Shown: positions 51,698 to 60,795 of the stretch, piece after piece
How the letters are laid out: each line of letters opens with the position of its first letter
Numbering within the stretch: position 1 is the stretch's first letter
Assembly (NCBI RefSeq): GCF_020091405.1
Contig: NZ_CP081903.1
Coordinates: 4,216,501-4,280,500 of the forward strand
DNA from: Bacteroides cellulosilyticus
GTDB lineage: Bacteria; Bacteroidota; Bacteroidia; Bacteroidales; Bacteroidaceae
Length of the DNA: 64,000 nt
Direction of reading: 5' to 3'
Translations under genes and position numbers: made by a program
The notes under the pieces: generated by a model
The model's database searches: none
Told to the model about the DNA's origin: nothing
The model's input: the letters and a program-made list of their open reading frames with translations, nothing else

Positions 51698-52336
51698 TTA
51701 AAAGTATTTCTTTGAATTCTCCTCGTCAATAAACATTTCTTTTCCTTCTATTTGTATGCAGCCCTCATTGCTCAGTTCAGATATGGCACGTGCCAATGAC
51801 GGACGGGCTACCCCAAGTATATGTGCCACTTCCTGTTGGGAACCGATGCCTCCATGCATCTTTACATAATTGAGCAATCTGGATTTCAGGCTTTGTAAGG
51901 CAAACTCGTTCAACTTCTTGGATAGAAACAAGCTCCGGTCGGAAATCAACTTCAGGAAATTCTGCATGATGACCGGGTACTGGTGCATGAATTCCAGAAA
52001 AGCATCCTTGTTCAGAATCAATACTTCCGAGGTTTCCAGGGTTTCGATATTCACCGGGAAACGGTTTTCGGAAGCGAAGATGAAAGCTGGTGCAAGGAGT
52101 TTCGGAGCACGGAGGGTCTCTATGGTGAGTTGTTTTCCTTCTGCACTGACCATTTGCGTACGTACTGTTCCATTGCACAGAATATAGAGAGAGCGGTAAA
52201 TATCTCCCTGCATGGCGATAAACTCTCCCGGTTTATAAGATTTAAGGGTATGTTGGTGCAACAGAACGAACTTTAACAGCGTTTCTTCTGTTATGCCTCG
52301 AAATAATGGCATCTGTAATAATATATGTGGTTCCAT
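51698..52336 (-). CDS. Crp/Fnr-family transcription regulator 2
   Basis: A 212-residue protein encoded upstream of regulator 1 on the same strand, 45 bp apart. The effector domain is MPLFRGITEETLLKFVLLHQ and GEFIAMQGDIYRSLYILCNG, with one Cys; the dimer helix is KLISDRSLFLSKKLNEFALQ. The winged HTH is IGSQQEVAHILGVARPSLAR followed by AISELSNEGCIQIEG. The GVARPSLAR recognition helix is close to that of regulator 1 (NVTRPALSK), so the two may bind related sites. It is divergent from hcp, and the palindrome at 52363-52378 lies 27 bp from its start codon. That site might therefore also repress this gene. Confidence 0.85.
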   Translation of the reverse strand: MEPHILLQMPLFRGITEETLLKFVLLHQHTLKSYKPGEFIAMQGDIYRSLYILCNGTVRTQMVSAEGKQLTIETLRAPKLLAPAFIFASENRFPVNIETLETSEVLILNKDAFLEFMHQYPVIMQNFLKLISDRSLFLSKKLNEFALQSLKSRLLNYVKMHGGIGSQQEVAHILGVARPSLARAISELSNEGCIQIEGKEMFIDEENSKKYF

Positions 52337-52362
52337 TCTTTTTTAAGTTTTTTGTGATTGGG

Positions 52363-52378
52363 TGTAACATACGTGACA
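52363..52378 (+). promoter_or_regulatory. Crp/Fnr-type operator upstream of hcp
   Basis: TGTAACATACGTGACA has half-sites TGTAAC and GTGACA (one mismatch) around four bases. Its centre is 29.5 bp before the first base of the hcp -7 box, the same distance as at nrfH. Confidence 0.7.
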
Positions 52379-52399
52379 ATTTACCTGCCATAAACTCTC

Positions 52400-52407
52400 C
52401 ATCTTTG
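52400..52407 (+). promoter_or_regulatory. -7 box of hcp
   Basis: CATCTTTG, one base from TAnnTTTG, about 108 bp before the ATG. There is no good -33 box, consistent with activator dependence. Confidence 0.5.
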
Positions 52408-52515
52408 CACAAAGATAATACAAATCGAATGCAGAACTTTCATGCTTGCATGAAAAGTTATGCTGGGATGCAGCTTATCTTATCTAAAGATCAATTTTAT
52501 AACTAAAAGAATAAG

Positions 52516-54171
52516 ATGATGGAAGCTAAAATGTTTTGTTACCAGTGTCAGGAGACAATGAAAGGCACCGGTTGTATTTTGAAAGGTATGTGTGGAAAAG
52601 AAAGTCATACAGCAAAGGCAATGGATTTGCTGATGTTCGTGGTACGTGGAATATCGGTCGTTACCGATGAGTTCCGTAACGCCGGACATCCTGTAGCTGC
52701 CGAAGTGAATCGTTTTGTTGTGGATGCCTTATTCTGTACCATTACAAATGCCAATTTCGATGATGAAAGCATTCTGAACAGGGTGGATAAAGGTATGGCA
52801 TTGCGTAACCGTTTAATAGAAGAAGCCAAAGAAAAAGGTATTTCCCTGCCTGAAATCGACGAATTGCAATGGCAGGGCGGACGTGATGAGTATGCTTCCA
52901 AGGCGGAAAGCGTGGGTGTGTTGCGTGAGCCCGACATAGATCTGCGTTCCCTGAAAGAATTGATGACCTATGGTCTGAAAGGTATGGCGGCATATCTGGA
53001 ACATGCCATGCGTCTGGGATATGACGATGCTTCTATCCATACTTTTATGCAACATGCTTTGGCCGCCACTGCCACAAAATCACTTCCGGCAGGCGAATGG
53101 GTGAAGATGGTGCTCCAGACCGGAGAATACGGTGTGAAGACTATGGCTTTACTGGATAAAGCAAATACCGAACGCTATGGCAATCCGGAAATGACAAAAG
53201 TAAATATCGGAGTAGGGAAGCGTCCGGGTATTCTGATAAGCGGCCATGACTTGAAAGATATGGAAGAACTATTGAAGCAAACCGAAGGTACGGGAGTCGA
53301 CGTGTACACACATAGCGAAATGCTTCCTGCTCACTATTATCCTGCTTTCAAGAAGTATTCCCACTTCGTAGGCAACTATGGAAATGCTTGGTGGAAGCAG
53401 CGTGAAGAGTTCACTACTTTCAATGGTCCTATCCTGTTTACAACGAACTGTATCGTCCCCCCGTTGGCAAATGCTGAATATAAAGAACGTATGTTTACAA
53501 CAAATTCCACCGGATATCCCGGTTGCAAGTACATTCAGGCAGATGCCGAAGGTAGAAAAGACTTCTCCGAAATTATCGAGATAGCCAAGCAATGCCAACC
53601 GCCTACGGAAATAGAACGTGGAGAAATCATCGGTGGTTTTGCCCATAATCAGGTGTTGCAACTGGCAGATAAAGTGGTGGATGCCGTGAAGAGCGGTGCT
53701 ATTCGTCGCTTTGTAGTTATGGCAGGTTGCGACGGACGTATGAAGGGACGTGATTATTATACCGAATTTGCCAAGGCGTTGCCTAAAGATACAGTCATCC
53801 TGACAGCAGGTTGTGCCAAGTATCGTTACAATAAGTTGCCTCTGGGAGATATCAACGGCATTCCACGTGTACTGGATGCAGGACAGTGCAACGACAGCTA
53901 TTCACTGGCAGTCATTGCAATGAAACTGAAAGAAGTGTTCGAACTGAATGATATTAACGAACTCCCGATTGTGTATAACATTGCCTGGTATGAGCAGAAA
54001 GCCGTTATCGTACTGCTGGCCTTGTTGAGTCTGGGTGTGAAGAAAATCCATTTAGGACCTACGCTGCCTGCCTTCCTGTCGCCCAATGTGGCAAAAGTCT
54101 TGGTAGATACTTTTCAGATAGGTACCATCAGTGATGTGGAAGATGACTTGAAGATGTTCCAATTATCATAA
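52516..54171 (+). CDS. hcp: Hybrid cluster protein (hydroxylamine reductase / NO reductase)
   Basis: A 551-residue cytosolic iron-sulfur enzyme. The N-terminal cluster ligands are [14 protein letters not shown] then GMCG, spaced C-x2-C-x8-C-x5-C, typical of class I Hcp. Hybrid-cluster ligands are visible later: [47 protein letters not shown] and [13 protein letters not shown]. Hcp reduces nitric oxide and hydroxylamine and protects anaerobes from nitrosative stress. A second ATG directly follows the first (52519), and either may be used. The upstream palindrome shares position with that of nrfH, linking the two enzymes: NrfA makes and removes reactive nitrogen outside, and Hcp clears it inside. 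A terminator follows at 54213-54255. Confidence 0.97.
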   Translation: MMEAKMFCYQCQETMKGTGCILKGMCGKESHTAKAMDLLMFVVRGISVVTDEFRNAGHPVAAEVNRFVVDALFCTITNANFDDESILNRVDKGMALRNRLIEEAKEKGISLPEIDELQWQGGRDEYASKAESVGVLREPDIDLRSLKELMTYGLKGMAAYLEHAMRLGYDDASIHTFMQHALAATATKSLPAGEWVKMVLQTGEYGVKTMALLDKANTERYGNPEMTKVNIGVGKRPGILISGHDLKDMEELLKQTEGTGVDVYTHSEMLPAHYYPAFKKYSHFVGNYGNAWWKQREEFTTFNGPILFTTNCIVPPLANAEYKERMFTTNSTGYPGCKYIQADAEGRKDFSEIIEIAKQCQPPTEIERGEIIGGFAHNQVLQLADKVVDAVKSGAIRRFVVMAGCDGRMKGRDYYTEFAKALPKDTVILTAGCAKYRYNKLPLGDINGIPRVLDAGQCNDSYSLAVIAMKLKEVFELNDINELPIVYNIAWYEQKAVIVLLALLSLGVKKIHLGPTLPAFLSPNVAKVLVDTFQIGTISDVEDDLKMFQLS

Positions 54172-54212
54172 ATGATTAATAAATTCTGAAGTATATTCGG
54201 ATGGATAATTCC

Positions 54213-54255
54213 CGCCCCTACAAGTTAATCATATCGTGATTAATTTGTAGGGGCG
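54213..54255. terminator. Bidirectional terminator between hcp and the ABC genes
   Basis: CGCCCCTACAAGTTAATCA pairs with TGATTAATTTGTAGGGGCG with one mismatch and a five-base loop. It separates convergent genes. Confidence 0.85.
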
Positions 54256-54297
54256 AATTATTATTTTAGTAGGATTTTCTTGAGTGGTCTTTGAAAT

Positions 54298-56028
54298 TTA
54301 CAACTTCCACCCCAATGTCTTTTCCTGTATATTCCATAGCTTGGCGTATAGCCCCTTATTATCGAGTAGTTCCTGATGCTTACCTTGTTCAGCAATGCGT
54401 CCTTCCTCCAATACTATGATGTTATCTGCATTCTTGATCGTCTTCAGGCGATGGGCAATCACGATTACCGTACGTCCTGCAATCAATGTATTGATGGCAC
54501 GCTGTACTTCCACTTCATTTTCCGGATCGAGTGAAGCCGTTGCTTCATCCAGAAGCACTACGGGAGCTTCTTTCAATATAGCACGTGCGATGGAAATGCG
54601 CTGCTTCTCTCCACCGGACAAGGTACAACCACCTTCACCGACCTGCGTATCATATCCTTTGGGCAATCGCATGATGAAATCGTGGCAACATGCTTTGCGG
54701 GCCGCCGCTTCTATTTCTTCGTCCGTAGCGTCGGTTTTGCCGAAACGGATATTGTTGCGAATAGTATCTTGAAACAGATACACATCCTGGAATACCATTG
54801 AGATATGACTCATCAGCGATTCCGGTTCCAGGGTTTTCATATCTACTCCATTAAATAAAACCTGTCCCTGTTGCGGATCGTAAAAACGTGCGCATAGTTT
54901 CAGCATGGTGCTTTTTCCACTGCCCGAAGGACCTACCAGAGCGGTGAGTGTATTCTTACGCAGTGTTACCGATACATCATGCAGTACCTGTTTTTTCTGA
55001 TAGCCGAATGATACGTGATAGAAAGTGATATCACCGCTTTCCGGGGCTTCTTTACTTCCTTGCATTTCCGGTTCGTTCATCAGCGTCAGGATACGCCCTC
55101 CGGCAATGGAGAAATATCGGAATTCTGCAAAGTTGGTCAGTGCCGAAGTCAGCGGATCGAAGACGCGGGAACCGACAACGAGGAACATAACGAACGTGAG
55201 CAAGGATAAATCTCCTCCTATCAATAAGTACGTTCCACAAAGTATCATCAACGTCAGACCTGCTCGTATCAGCGTTACGGAAAGCAGTATGAACGGGCCG
55301 AGCAATGCTTCCTGGCGGATACAGGCACGGCGTAGTTCGGCAAAGGCATTCTTCAGACGGACAAACTTGTCGCCCAGCAGATTATATGCTTTCATTACCC
55401 GTATTCCCTGCAAGTACTCTTCCAGACGATTGCCTGCATTGATTTTGGCAGCAATCTGTTTGCCGCTCAGTTTGTATTGCAGGTAAGTACTGCCCAGCAA
55501 TATTCCTACGGCAAGTGGCAGGGCTATAAACATGGTAACGGCCATTCGCCAATCTATCCATAGCAAGCCAAGGAAGGCAAGTACAGGCATCACCAGTGCA
55601 CCCATCAATTGGGGCAGATGATGCGAAATACCTGTTTCCGCCATAGTAAAGTCTGTAATCAGCATGGAGGAAAGATCACCCGGATCGCGGCGTGACAGGA
55701 AGCCTAATGAGAGTTTCCGCAAATGCTCTGCCAGGCTGACACGTCCTGCGGCACTCATTTCATAGGCACCTCGGAAATTGGCGCGGTAGGAAACCTTTTC
55801 GGCCAACGCCATGACAAATACATACACTACAAGCAGGATAAAAATAGTCCAGAGCCGTTGAGTGTCCAGCGGCATTCCGCTGCCATCGAAAGCACGGAAT
55901 ATCACGTTGATTGCTTCGATAGACAGGCAGAATGGGACAATATTTACCAGGTTGGCAAGCATCGTGTAGCCCACAGGTTTGCGAAGGCGTTCGGTGTGCC
56001 CTATCGTAATATTTTCTATTGCATTCAT
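54298..56028 (-). CDS. ABC exporter half-transporter B
   Basis: A 576-residue protein with an N-terminal six-helix ABC membrane domain (about 20-310: VNIVPFCLSIEAINVIFRAF, LWTIFILLVVYVFVMALA) and a C-terminal nucleotide-binding domain. Walker A is GPSGSGKST, signature LSGGEKQR, Walker B VVLLDEATASLDPE, and the switch histidine is in VIVIAHRL, so all key residues are normal. It overlaps the partner gene by four bases (ATGA) and forms with it a heterodimer. Substrates could be a drug, peptide or siderophore; the sequence does not say. It is the third gene of a TetR-ABC-ABC set on the minus strand. Confidence 0.9.
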   Translation of the reverse strand: MNAIENITIGHTERLRKPVGYTMLANLVNIVPFCLSIEAINVIFRAFDGSGMPLDTQRLWTIFILLVVYVFVMALAEKVSYRANFRGAYEMSAAGRVSLAEHLRKLSLGFLSRRDPGDLSSMLITDFTMAETGISHHLPQLMGALVMPVLAFLGLLWIDWRMAVTMFIALPLAVGILLGSTYLQYKLSGKQIAAKINAGNRLEEYLQGIRVMKAYNLLGDKFVRLKNAFAELRRACIRQEALLGPFILLSVTLIRAGLTLMILCGTYLLIGGDLSLLTFVMFLVVGSRVFDPLTSALTNFAEFRYFSIAGGRILTLMNEPEMQGSKEAPESGDITFYHVSFGYQKKQVLHDVSVTLRKNTLTALVGPSGSGKSTMLKLCARFYDPQQGQVLFNGVDMKTLEPESLMSHISMVFQDVYLFQDTIRNNIRFGKTDATDEEIEAAARKACCHDFIMRLPKGYDTQVGEGGCTLSGGEKQRISIARAILKEAPVVLLDEATASLDPENEVEVQRAINTLIAGRTVIVIAHRLKTIKNADNIIVLEEGRIAEQGKHQELLDNKGLYAKLWNIQEKTLGWKL

Positions 56029-57845
56029 TCTTTTACCTCCTTCTTACTGTTTAGTTCCCAGCGGAACGCATCCGTATAAGCGTCCCACATATTCTTATAT
56101 AATCCTTCCGTTTTACTTAATATCTCGTGTTTCCCATGCTGTACGAGCTTTCCTTCGTTCAGTACGATGATTTGCTGTGCCGAAATGATGGACGAGAGAC
56201 GGTGTGCAATGATGATAACCGTCTTATTCTGGATCAGATGTTGCAAAGCCTGCTGCATCTTATATTCATTTTCGGGATCGGCAAAAGCAGTCGCCTCGTC
56301 CAGCACCAGGATAGGGGCATTTTTCAGGATGGCCCTTGCCACACAGACACGTTGCGACTCGCCACCGGAAAGGTAGACGCCCTCATCTCCGATGCGGGTT
56401 TCATAACCTTGCGGAAGGCTTTCTATAAACTCATGGCACTGTGCGGCTTTTGCGGCAGCTATCACTTCCTCGCGCCCTGCACTGGAGTTTCCTACCCGGA
56501 TATTTTCATAGAGGGTATCAAAGAAAAGGAAGCTATCTTGGAAAACAAAGGAAACAATGTCCATCAACTTTTCGGTGGGAATATTTTTGATGTTGACTCC
56601 TCCGATCCGTATTTCGCCTTCCACTACATCCCAGAAGCGGGGAATCAGATTGGCTACTGTAGATTTTCCTGAACCTGAGGGGCCTACGAGTGCCGTAATT
56701 TCACCTTGGCGTGCTGTGAAGGTGATGTCGCGTAGCGCTTCGGTACGAGTTGTCTCCGCTTTATTCTCATAAGCGAAACTAACCTTGAGGAATTCAATGT
56801 CATAACCGGCGGGTACTTGCGGTGTTTGTGCTTCCGGTACGGGTGGCTCGGCAAAGATACGGTCAATACGTTCTACGCCCTCGTCTATTTCCCGTGTACC
56901 CGATCCGAGGAACATCAGTTTATAAATAGGGGAGGCTACTCCGGGACCCATAATAATAAAGAATAGATAGACAGCGGCTAATGCCAGATTTTGTGGCTCA
57001 TGACTCAGTAATAGTAAACCTATCGGCAGAATAAACGTAATGAGTGAGTTCAGTAATATGGTGAAGACCACCATGCCGGGTTCGTATGTATCGCATACTT
57101 TCAGTGCATATTCCTTATACGCCTCAATCTCACTATTGAAACGGCGGAATGACCGGACGCTCTGACCGAAGATTTTCACGACCGGCATGCCGCGTACATA
57201 TTGTACGGCTGAGGCGCTCATTCGTTCCTGTGTATCAAAGTAGATTTTAGTAAACTCCTGTGCCTTTTTCCCGAAGAAGTTGGCAAACTGTAATCCTATA
57301 CTCAATGCGATACAGAATAGACAGACCGCAGCCATCCAGCCATTCAGGGAGAAAAAGATGATAAACATCAGAGTGACCGTAGCCAATACATTCACAAGGT
57401 CGGGGATGGTATGGGCAATGAAGTTCTCAATCTTTTCTACATTCTGTTCCATAATTTTCTTGATGCTTCCGGTAGATGTACCGTTCAGGTATCCTAACGA
57501 TAAGCGTCCGATGTGTTCCGATAGCTTGATACGTAATCCGTATAGGATACGGAAAGCTGCTACATGTGAGGCCATCAGTGCCGCATAAAGTAGCAATAAT
57601 CCTCCGATCAGTCCGAAGAAGGCGAACCACCCCCAATATATCAGTACTCCGCTGTCCACTTTCCCTAAATCACTGGCGTGATGCAGCAATTCTTGCAATA
57701 CGCGGTATACCGACCAGTAGGGAACCAGCATGCACGTAGCGCTGCCTGCCGAAAGAACTCCGGCCAGGATCAGCAAGCCTTTCCGCTCGCCTGCAATCTC
57801 AAACAGGCGGGCGATTCCTTTTTTCTGTTTCTGTTTCTCTTTCAT
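56025..57845 (-). CDS. ABC exporter half-transporter A
   Basis: A 606-residue partner of the next gene. The membrane domain runs about 25-330 (LLILAGVLSAGSATCMLVPY, GLIGGLLLLYAALMASHVAA). The nucleotide-binding domain has Walker A GPSGSGKST, signature LSGGESQR and switch VIIIAHRL. The D-loop reads DEATAFADPENE in place of the common SALD/ASLD, which suggests asymmetric ATP sites in the heterodimer. Paired half-transporters behind a TetR gene include drug pumps and metal-chelate carriers. Five 22-bp repeats lie between the start codon and the TetR gene, so it may have a separately controlled promoter. Confidence 0.9.
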   Translation of the reverse strand: MKEKQKQKKGIARLFEIAGERKGLLILAGVLSAGSATCMLVPYWSVYRVLQELLHHASDLGKVDSGVLIYWGWFAFFGLIGGLLLLYAALMASHVAAFRILYGLRIKLSEHIGRLSLGYLNGTSTGSIKKIMEQNVEKIENFIAHTIPDLVNVLATVTLMFIIFFSLNGWMAAVCLFCIALSIGLQFANFFGKKAQEFTKIYFDTQERMSASAVQYVRGMPVVKIFGQSVRSFRRFNSEIEAYKEYALKVCDTYEPGMVVFTILLNSLITFILPIGLLLLSHEPQNLALAAVYLFFIIMGPGVASPIYKLMFLGSGTREIDEGVERIDRIFAEPPVPEAQTPQVPAGYDIEFLKVSFAYENKAETTRTEALRDITFTARQGEITALVGPSGSGKSTVANLIPRFWDVVEGEIRIGGVNIKNIPTEKLMDIVSFVFQDSFLFFDTLYENIRVGNSSAGREEVIAAAKAAQCHEFIESLPQGYETRIGDEGVYLSGGESQRVCVARAILKNAPILVLDEATAFADPENEYKMQQALQHLIQNKTVIIIAHRLSSIISAQQIIVLNEGKLVQHGKHEILSKTEGLYKNMWDAYTDAFRWELNSKKEVKE

Positions 57846-57974
57846 AATTTATAATTTTGTTTAGTGTGAGTTTTCTCTTTTGGGGCAGGCATTCACTCTT
57901 TGCAGGGCTAAGGGATAAAGAGTAATAGCCTGTGCCTACTGTTAATCTGTGATGACTCCTATACTGAGTATAGA

Positions 57975-58084
57975 ATCAATGCCAATGATTCCTACAATCA
58001 ATGCCAATGATTCATACCATCAATGCCAATGATTCATATCATCAATGCCAATGATGCCTATCATCAATACGGATGATGATATAC
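57975..58084. repeat. Five 22-bp tandem repeats between the TetR and ABC genes
   Basis: Units start at 57975, 57997, 58019, 58041 and 58063. The core ATCAATGCCAATGAT is identical in four; the fifth is ATCAATACGGATGAT. Each unit contains ATCA and TGAT in opposed orientation. Partially complementary TATACTGAG and CTCAGT sequences flank the array. The array resembles a set of operators. No spacers of unique sequence occur, so it is not CRISPR. Confidence 0.85.
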
Positions 58085-58184
58085 TCAGTCATATAGGCAT
58101 CCTGGTTGACCTCTACTTATAACCCGGCTCTCTCCGGTGCTTAATAACGAACAATATTCAGATTCATTCAAAAAAAGAGAGAAC

Positions 58185-58796
58185 TTATATTTTCATAAGC
58201 TCTCTCCAACCAGTTACTTCGAATGTGATGTATTCTGTGACTATCTGTTCCAAATCTTCTATCCCGACTCGGTGCATGATCAATTCCTCAAACATGGTGA
58301 ACATCCATGCCGTATGCAGGTGGATAGAAAAGTCGGTTACATTGATATTCATTTGCGGATGTTTCTCTTTCATATCTCTGAAGTACTCTTTCACGAGTGA
58401 TGTGGAGCGTTCGGTGAAGTTCTCCTTGAAGTTTTCCAGTGAAGAACCCTGTGCATGGAAAAATAGCAATACCAACAATTTGCGATGCTTTTGTATCAAT
58501 GTCATGTACTCTTCTATCACATATCGTAGGTATTCTGTGGAATACATCTCCATGATATCTGCTCCATAACGACCGTGATGTTCGTGCAGCATTCTTTCGA
58601 ATGCACTGATTACAGGCCGTACCACCGTACAGAAAATATCATCCTTACTTTTGAAATAGTTATAGATATTGCTCAACCCTACCTGTGCTTCTTGCGCAAT
58701 TTCACGCATGGAAGCCTTTGGAAAGCCGTTTTCGAGGAATACCTTTTCGGCAGCTTTCAAAATTTCTTTTTGTATGTCATCTTTAGGGTATTGCAT
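58185..58796 (-). CDS. TetR-family repressor
   Basis: The ATG at 58796 (MQYPKDDIQKEILKAAEKVF) gives 203 residues; a longer frame start at 58853 adds a non-family tail. The TetR HTH is ASMREIAQEAQVGLSNIYNY then FKSKDDIF (about 27-55). The ligand domain (about 60-203) is all helical, with RKLLVLLFFHAQGSSLENFK and HLHTAWMFTMFEELIMHRVG. It probably controls the ABC exporter genes that follow it on the same strand after 340 bp and may bind the 22-bp repeats in that gap. The effector is unknown. Confidence 0.85.
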   Translation of the reverse strand: MQYPKDDIQKEILKAAEKVFLENGFPKASMREIAQEAQVGLSNIYNYFKSKDDIFCTVVRPVISAFERMLHEHHGRYGADIMEMYSTEYLRYVIEEYMTLIQKHRKLLVLLFFHAQGSSLENFKENFTERSTSLVKEYFRDMKEKHPQMNINVTDFSIHLHTAWMFTMFEELIMHRVGIEDLEQIVTEYITFEVTGWRELMKI

Positions 58797-58895
58797 AAGT
58801 TTTATTTCTCGACTGCAAAGTAGGGGAGAATCCGCCTTTTCTGAAATACCCATTAATGATGGTTTTTTGTTAGATTTTTATAAAAATCACAATTA

Positions 58896-58936
58896 TTGGG
58901 TATTGCCAAGGTCACTGAAAGCATGCAACTTTGCGC
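58896..58936 (+). promoter_or_regulatory. Promoter with 12-bp element (copy 1), before the small membrane protein
   Basis: TTGGGTATTGCC (58896-58907), then 22 bp, then TTTGCGC (58930-58936). The -7 box is CAACTTTG, and TTGC at the end of the 12-mer serves as the -33 box with a 19-bp gap. The same arrangement is found at 59323-59363. Confidence 0.6.
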
Positions 58937-58961
58937 GTATAATCTAACTATAAACTACTAT

Positions 58962-59270
58962 ATGGTGAAACTAACCAATCATAAAAAGGCAATTGGCAGA
59001 CCTTTAAGTTGTAAGAGATGGGGAATAATAGCTATTATTATTCTTTTTGCAGGTAGCTTATCTTTTTTACTGTACTCTTACTTTTCTCATGATGCTGATA
59101 ATCCTCAGTGTAACTGTTTGCTATGTATGCTTAATCATGTTCCTGAAGAGGGAGAGTACATTTATAATCGCTATTTGATATTTATTAGTTTTATCTGGAT
59201 TGCTGTGATCTTTGCGACTGTCTTTTTAGCGAATTACTGCTTTGTAAAAAAAAAGAACAAAAATAAATAG
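58962..59270 (+). CDS. Small two-helix membrane protein with a CxCxxC cluster
   Basis: The ATG at 58962 (MVKLTNHKKAIGRPLSCKRW) gives 102 residues; an earlier TTG at 58896 lies in the promoter. Two membrane segments are seen: WGIIAIIILFAGSLSFLLYS (about 21-40) and YLIFISFIWIAVIFATVFLA (about 72-91). Between them is a loop with NPQCNCLLCMLNHVPEEGEY, whose three closely spaced Cys could bind a metal or form a disulfide. The ends are basic (KKKNKNK). No family is recognised. Its promoter shares a 12-bp element with that of the following porin-like gene, so the two are probably co-regulated. Confidence 0.55.
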   Translation: MVKLTNHKKAIGRPLSCKRWGIIAIIILFAGSLSFLLYSYFSHDADNPQCNCLLCMLNHVPEEGEYIYNRYLIFISFIWIAVIFATVFLANYCFVKKKNKNK

Positions 59271-59322
59271 TGTTCGTTTAAGTACCTACTTGTTATTATT
59301 TTTAATAACATAATACTCATAT

Positions 59323-59363
59323 TTGGGTATTGCCCGCCTTTTCAACTCCCTCTACCTTTGCGC
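59323..59363 (+). promoter_or_regulatory. Promoter with 12-bp element (copy 2), before the porin-like gene
   Basis: TTGGGTATTGCC (59323-59334), 22 bp, then TTTGCGC (59357-59363). The -7 box TACCTTTG is perfect. Spacing is identical to copy 1, although the 22 intervening bases differ. Confidence 0.65.
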
Positions 59364-59384
59364 CAACAAAATTTAAGATAAAAG

Positions 59385-60755
59385 ATGAGAAAATTAACTT
59401 GCTTATTCGCCTTAGGTTTCTTGCTTTTTAACAATACTTTACGGGCTAATGAACCTGAAAAAGTAACCTCAACAGAAGAGGTATCTGAAACTACGGCAAA
59501 GAAAGAGAGAATAAAACAGGTAACAAAAGATGACGACTACGAAAAATTCCGTTTCGGTGGATACGGAGAAATGGTAGCAAAGTTTATGAACTACGGAACG
59601 AATCGTTTCTATGGTGGGGTCGATAACAGTGATCATCGCAATACCATTGCAATTCCTCGTTTTGTGTTGGCTTTTGACTACAAGTTTAATTCCAAGTGGA
59701 TACTGGGTGCTGAAATAGAGTTTGAAGCAGGAGGTGTAGGTATTGAAACAGAACTTGAGAATTCAGAAAACGGTGAGTATGAAACAGAAATGGAAAAGGG
59801 TGGAGAAGTCGCTCTTGAGCAGTTTCATATTACCCGTCTGATACATTCGGCTTTCAATGTTCGTGCCGGTCATTTGATTGTACCTATGGGTTTGACCAAT
59901 GCACACCATGAGCCTATCAACTTCTTTGGAACATCTCGTCCTGAGGGTGAAACCACAATTATTCCTTCTACCTGGCATGAGACAGGATTGGAATTCTTCG
60001 GCTCTTTTGGTAAAGGATATGCGCGCTTTGATTATCAGGCAATGATTGTTGCTGGCTTGAATGCTGATGGATTTGGTCGCGATAATTGGGTTGCCGGTGG
60101 TAAGCAGGGACTCTTTGAACAAGATAACTTTACTTCGCCTGCTTATGTAGCACGTCTGGACTATAAAGGGGTACCGGGACTGCGTGTAGGTGCTGCTTTT
60201 TACTATTGTAATGACGTGACGGCCAATGCTGATAAGAATTATAAGTATAGCAGCGTAGGTCGCTCATCAGTGAAAATCTACTCTGCCGATGCACAGTATA
60301 AAAATAAATATGTTACCGCTCGTGGTAATATCATTTATGGTGATTTAGAGAATTCTTCCAAGATCAGCAAGGTTACTCTTTCCAATAACTCTAATTATTA
60401 TCATGGTGCTATGCGTAATGTAGCTAAGAATGCCTTGTGCTATGGCTTGGAGGCTGGTCTCAACCTGAGTGCTTTCTTCTCGCAGAAGAAATGTCCGGTT
60501 ATTTACCCTTATGCCCGTTATGAATACTACAACCCGCAGGAAGAGGCAGAAGGTTCAGCTACAATGGAGAAACGCTGTCAGGTAAGCAAATGGACGGCAG
60601 GAGTTAACTGGTTTGCATTGCCGAATCTGGTTGTGAAGGCCGATTATACTACCCGTCATATTGGTACGAACAAGGTATTTGGATCGACTAAATATAACAA
60701 TGAAAATGAATTTGCTATCGGCATAGCTTATGTCGGTTGGTTTACCAAGAGATAG
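59385..60755 (+). CDS. Porin-like outer-membrane barrel protein
   Basis: A 456-residue exported protein (signal MRKLTCLFALGFLLFNNTLR) with an acidic-basic linker (EKVTSTEEVSETTAKKERIK) and then a beta-barrel: FRFGGYGEMVAKFMNYGTNR, PRFVLAFDYKFNSKWILGAE, NVRAGHLIVPMGLTNAHHEP and a final EFAIGIAYVGWFTKR. The GHLIVPMGLTN strand is typical of the phosphate-selective porin O/P relatives in Bacteroidetes. The gene heads a run with the imelysin and di-haem oxidoreductase genes. What passes through it is not known; the context suggests a metal chelate or small redox substrate. Confidence 0.7.
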   Translation: MRKLTCLFALGFLLFNNTLRANEPEKVTSTEEVSETTAKKERIKQVTKDDDYEKFRFGGYGEMVAKFMNYGTNRFYGGVDNSDHRNTIAIPRFVLAFDYKFNSKWILGAEIEFEAGGVGIETELENSENGEYETEMEKGGEVALEQFHITRLIHSAFNVRAGHLIVPMGLTNAHHEPINFFGTSRPEGETTIIPSTWHETGLEFFGSFGKGYARFDYQAMIVAGLNADGFGRDNWVAGGKQGLFEQDNFTSPAYVARLDYKGVPGLRVGAAFYYCNDVTANADKNYKYSSVGRSSVKIYSADAQYKNKYVTARGNIIYGDLENSSKISKVTLSNNSNYYHGAMRNVAKNALCYGLEAGLNLSAFFSQKKCPVIYPYARYEYYNPQEEAEGSATMEKRCQVSKWTAGVNWFALPNLVVKADYTTRHIGTNKVFGSTKYNNENEFAIGIAYVGWFTKR

Positions 60756-60795
60756 TTCAAATAGGTATTTATAATTAATTTAATGTTTAAGTAAT

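Noticed and set aside
57975..58084. CRISPR-like array
   Set aside because: The units are contiguous 22-bp repeats without unique spacers, and no cas gene is nearby.
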